Assembly: GCF_025698965.1 (NCBI RefSeq)
Contig: NZ_JAILWL010000008.1
Coordinates: forward strand, 1-35,223
Direction: 5' to 3'
Length of the DNA: 35,223 bases
From: Roseibium sp.
GTDB taxonomy: Bacteria > Pseudomonadota > Alphaproteobacteria > Rhizobiales > Stappiaceae
The position numbers and the translations under genes were made by a program. A model generated the notes under the pieces. The model ran no database searches and was not told the DNA's origin. It saw nothing but the letters and a program-made list of their open reading frames with translations. This document shows, piece by piece, positions 32,582-35,223 of the stretch. How positions within the stretch are numbered: position 1 is the stretch's first letter; each line of letters starts with the position of its first letter.

Positions 32582-33424
32582 TCACTTATCGCTCTCGACG
32601 AGCCCTTTAACAAACCAGCTTTGGAAGACCACCACGATGAGAACCGGCGGCACAATGGCGAGAATGGCCAGCGCCATGGCTTCGTTGAATGCCGGGATCT
32701 GCGCACCCACCCAGACCTGCAGGATCTGCTTGATGCCGCGGACCAGAGTGAACAGACTTTCGTCGGTGGTGATCAGGGTCGGCCAGAGATACTGGTTCCA
32801 ACCGTAAACAAACATGATGATGAAGATGGCCGCGATCATTGTCTGGGACAGCGGCACCAGGATATCCTTGAAGAATTTCCAGGGACCCGCACCATCAATA
32901 CGCGCCGCTTCCAGGAGCTCTTCGGGAACAGACATAAAGAACTGCCGGAAGAAGAAGGTGCCGGTGGCGGATGCGATCAGCGGCACGATCAGACCCGAAT
33001 AGGTGTTCACCATGCCAAGCGACTGCACGATTTCGTAAGACGGCAAAATGCGCACTTCAAGCGGCAGCAGCAGCGTTGCAAAAATCACCCAGAAACACAG
33101 CGATGCCATAGGGAAACGGAAATAGACAATTGCGTATGCTGCCAGCATCGAAATGATGATCTTGCCGATGGCGAAGCCAAAGCCCAGGATCATCGAGTTT
33201 TTCAACATGACGAAACCATCGACTTCCTTGGTAAAGCCGCCTGCCTGAAACAGAACGGTTTCGTAGTTTTCAAGAAACTTGCCGCCCGGAAGAAACTGTA
33301 CGCCTTCCTTGTAGACCGTGATGGCGTCGTGGGTGCTGGTCATCAAGGTCAGCACGACCGGTGTCACCATGAAGAATACGCCGGCTAGCAGGATGACATG
33401 ATCCCAGATCTGAATTTTTTTCAT
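32582..33424 (-). CDS. ugpE: ABC transporter permease UgpE-like
   Basis: 280 residues from ATG 33424, with AGGAGG 5 bases before it; a GTG one codon upstream is less likely. Six membrane helices. The cytoplasmic EAA loop is intact: EAARIDGAGPWKFFKDILVPL, with the conserved glycine in place, contacting the ATPase. The region MFVYGWNQYLWPTLITTDES is typical of UgpE. It forms the pore with UgpA. It starts 10 bases after ugpA ends. Confidence 0.94.
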   Translation of the reverse strand: MKKIQIWDHVILLAGVFFMVTPVVLTLMTSTHDAITVYKEGVQFLPGGKFLENYETVLFQAGGFTKEVDGFVMLKNSMILGFGFAIGKIIISMLAAYAIVYFRFPMASLCFWVIFATLLLPLEVRILPSYEIVQSLGMVNTYSGLIVPLIASATGTFFFRQFFMSVPEELLEAARIDGAGPWKFFKDILVPLSQTMIAAIFIIMFVYGWNQYLWPTLITTDESLFTLVRGIKQILQVWVGAQIPAFNEAMALAILAIVPPVLIVVVFQSWFVKGLVESDK

Positions 33425-33434
33425 CACCGCCTCC

Positions 33435-34316
33435 TTACGTGTAGTGCACGCGCCGCTCGATAAGGCGGAACTGAATGATTGTCAGAATGAACACCATCGC
33501 CATCAGAATGACCGACTGTGCCGAAGACCCGCCGAGATCGTTGCCGCGGAAGCCGTCGAGATAGACCTTGTAGACAAGCGTCACGGGGTTGTTGCCCGGC
33601 TCGTTCTTCACGATCACGTCGACGATACCGAACGTGTCGAAGAAGGCGTAGGTGATGTTGATGATCAGCAGGAAGAAGCCTGTGGGAGCCAGCAGCGGGA
33701 ACGTCACGGTCCAGAATCGGCGCAGTCCGGAACGGCAATCGATGCTGGCAGCTTCCTGAACCGACTTTGAAATACCCTGCAGGCCGGAAAGGAAAAAGAT
33801 GAAGTTGACCGGGATCTGCTTCCAGACCGAGGTCACGATCATCGCGAAACTGGTGTCAAAGTAGTCCACGCCGATTTGCATTTTCCAGCCGAACATGGCG
33901 AAAAAATCAACAATCGGACCGACATGCTGATCGAACAGAAGGACACCGATCAGACCGGCAACCGGGGGTGCGACCGCGTAGACCCACATCAGCAGCGTCT
34001 TGTAGCTGGAGGCTCCCCGCAGGACCTTGTCGGCCTTGACGGCCAAAAGCAGGGCGATCCCCAGTGACAGGAAGGTCACGAAGAAGGTGAAGACAGCGGT
34101 AAAGCGCGCCACGCGACCGTAGTCGGTCGAGGTCACCGTGTCGGTGAAATTGTCCAGACCGACAAAGGTCGAGCCGAAACCGAACGGGTCTTCCAGGTAG
34201 AAGGAGGACCGGACGGCTTCCGCCGCAGGCCAAAGGAAGAAGATTGTCACGATGGCAAGCTGCGGAAGGAGCAGCAGGTAGGGTAGCCACCGGGACTGAA
34301 ACTGAACTTTTTTCAT
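33435..34316 (-). CDS. ugpA: ABC transporter permease UgpA-like
   Basis: 293 residues from ATG 34316, the normal N-terminus (MKKVQFQSRWLPYLLLLPQ); the open frame is longer upstream but covers the intergenic hairpin. Six membrane helices. The EAA loop reads VQEAASIDCRSGLRRFWTVT before FPLL: the usual G of EAA...DGAG is replaced by Cys and the rest of the loop is shifted. This may be a tolerated change or a local sequence oddity. The ribosome-binding site is a modest GAG. It follows ugpB across a 113-base gap that holds a hairpin. Confidence 0.93.
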   Translation of the reverse strand: MKKVQFQSRWLPYLLLLPQLAIVTIFFLWPAAEAVRSSFYLEDPFGFGSTFVGLDNFTDTVTSTDYGRVARFTAVFTFFVTFLSLGIALLLAVKADKVLRGASSYKTLLMWVYAVAPPVAGLIGVLLFDQHVGPIVDFFAMFGWKMQIGVDYFDTSFAMIVTSVWKQIPVNFIFFLSGLQGISKSVQEAASIDCRSGLRRFWTVTFPLLAPTGFFLLIINITYAFFDTFGIVDVIVKNEPGNNPVTLVYKVYLDGFRGNDLGGSSAQSVILMAMVFILTIIQFRLIERRVHYT

Positions 34317-34390
34317 TATTGCGTTTCTCGACCACCGGAACCGGGAAAGCGGACTGCCAGTAAACCGGTCAGTCCGCTCAATCTTCAAGG

Positions 34391-34417
34391 AAACGGGGAC
34401 GCGTTGCGCCCCCGTTT
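34391..34417 (-). terminator. Intercistronic hairpin between ugpB and ugpA
   Basis: An 8-base outer stem AAACGGGG / CCCCGTTT encloses a small inner stem GCG-TTG-CGC. No long T-run follows. Such hairpins after a binding-protein gene usually stabilise its mRNA or reduce read-through, so UgpB is made in excess of the permeases. Confidence 0.6.
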
Positions 34418-34429
34418 TAGAAAGTCAGC

Positions 34430-35223
34430 TTAGTTGCTGGTGGTCTTTGAGAAACGCTCCAGAAGCTTGTTGCCGTCCGCTTCAATGGTTGCGAAGGCAT
34501 CTTCAACGGAGGTTTCACCAGACATGATCTTACCGTATTCGCGGTTCATGACGTCGCGAATCTGGACGTAGAAGCCCATGCGGTAACCTTTGGTCCATTC
34601 ACCACCCGGCAGGGTCAGCTGCTTGATGCCGACTTCGGCAGCCGGAGTGCTTTCATAGTAGCCGTCTTTCTTGGCCACTTCGTAAGCAGCATTGGTGATC
34701 GGCACATAACCGGTTTCCTTGTGCCACATGTACTGCACTTCCGGAGATGTCAGGTATTCGAAGAAAGAAGCCACACACTTGTTTTCTTCGTCCGGCTTGC
34801 CGGCCATGGAGAACAGGGCCGCACCACCGATGAAGGTGCCGGTGCCTGCGCCGTCAACAGCGTCCCAGTAAGGCAGGTAGGTCGCGGAGAACGGGAACTC
34901 AACGGTCTTGGAGATGCCGCCGAAAGACCCCGAGGAACCGAGCCACATGGCAACCTTGCCTTCGTTGAACGGTGTCTGGTTGTCGCCCCAGCCGGTGCCG
35001 TAATAACCGAACAGGCCATCGTCCAGCCAGCCTTTGACGGCGGTGAAGTGGTTCTTGATCGGCTCACCGAAAACCAGCGTGGTGTCCTTGGCCCCATCGT
35101 AACCGTTGTTGTTGGTTGCAAACTGCAGGTTATGACGGGACTTGAAGTTCTCGGTGAAGATCCACGGCAGGTGAGACTGAGCGAGCGGCACGTAGCCGGC
35201 TTCTTTCAGCTTCGGAGCGATTT
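34430..35223 (-). CDS. ugpB: sn-glycerol-3-phosphate-type solute-binding protein UgpB, 5' part missing
   Basis: C-terminal 263 residues or so; the N-terminus with its signal peptide lies beyond the right edge. The visible part matches UgpB: FNEGKVAMWLGSSGSFGG, then FIGGAALFSMAGK, ASFFEYLTSPEVQYMWHKETGY and VPITNAAYEVAKKDG. The last quarter has KGYRMGFYVQIRDVMN and ends ERFSKTTSN. It is a periplasmic lipoprotein-less binding protein of family 1, delivering substrate to UgpAE. Glycerol-3-phosphate is the likely substrate by family and gene order; related phosphodiesters or sugars cannot be excluded. It is the first gene of this operon seen here. Confidence 0.92.
   Translation of the reverse strand, partial: IAPKLKEAGYVPLAQSHLPWIFTENFKSRHNLQFATNNNGYDGAKDTTLVFGEPIKNHFTAVKGWLDDGLFGYYGTGWGDNQTPFNEGKVAMWLGSSGSFGGISKTVEFPFSATYLPYWDAVDGAGTGTFIGGAALFSMAGKPDEENKCVASFFEYLTSPEVQYMWHKETGYVPITNAAYEVAKKDGYYESTPAAEVGIKQLTLPGGEWTKGYRMGFYVQIRDVMNREYGKIMSGETSVEDAFATIEADGNKLLERFSKTTSN

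Noticed and set aside
1-35223. Mobile elements, CRISPR arrays, tRNA or rRNA genes
   Set aside because: None seen: no transposase, integrase, regular short repeats, cloverleaf or conserved RNA segments were recognised by reading.

Overview
The window reads as alphaproteobacterial chromosome. The markers are a DUF1150 gene beside an Hsp20 gene, an OpgC-type membrane protein, a ugpB-A-E-C importer, long rhizobial-style LysR and SDR genes, and a GC-rich coding style. A marine Hyphomicrobiales member of the Stappiaceae type (Roseibium/Labrenzia-like) fits best, but that is inference from gene content. No tRNA, rRNA, CRISPR array, insertion sequence or phage gene was seen. About 32 protein genes are supported. 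Two are cut by the window edges (ada at the left, ugpB at the right).

Layout. 1-5.6 kb (minus): partial ada, then a CoA-transferase - TPP enzyme - panC - panB run. 5.7-8.5 kb: a secreted alpha/beta hydrolase, a voltage-gated-type K+ channel carrying a zinc ribbon, and a divergent SDR gene. 8.5-13.2 kb (minus): one very large extracellular nuclease of the ExeM/NucH type with RTX repeats, cadherin-like domains, a tandem pair of ~208-residue repeats, a Calx-beta domain and an EEP nuclease domain. 13.55-13.75 kb (minus): a 31-codon gene with an ideal Shine-Dalgarno and its own terminator. 13.8-15.5 kb (minus): DUF302 protein and YeeE/YedE sulfur transporter. 15.8-18.5 kb (plus): TTC38-like TPR protein and OpgC-like protein. 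18.6-19.4 kb (minus): Hsp20 and DUF1150 behind a sigma-32-like promoter. 19.5-22.2 kb: LysR regulator, a doubtful small gene, a SnoaL-like secreted protein and an ECF sigma factor with a cysteine-containing tail. 22.4-23.9 kb (plus): MmcQ/YjbR and an MFS transporter.

23.9-29.9 kb (minus) is the most unusual part. Five genes are stitched together by ATGA/GTGA overlaps or a 14-base gap: a fatty-acid alpha-dioxygenase-like haem peroxidase, a short protein with cytochrome-P450-like K-helix and Cys-ligand signatures, an Old Yellow Enzyme with a C-terminal cysteine cluster, a membrane-anchored di-haem cytochrome c, and a four-helix membrane protein. The order suggests a lipid-oxidation (oxylipin-like) pathway in which a dioxygenase makes hydroperoxides that partner proteins rearrange, reduce and couple to the electron-transport chain. 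The dioxygenase/P450 pairing recalls the fused DOX-CYP enzymes of fungi, here as two overlapping genes.

30.2-35.2 kb (minus): an AlkC-type DNA glycosylase, then the ugp glycerol-3-phosphate-type ABC importer. With ada at the other end, the window holds two alkylation-repair genes about 30 kb apart; nothing here links them in one regulon.
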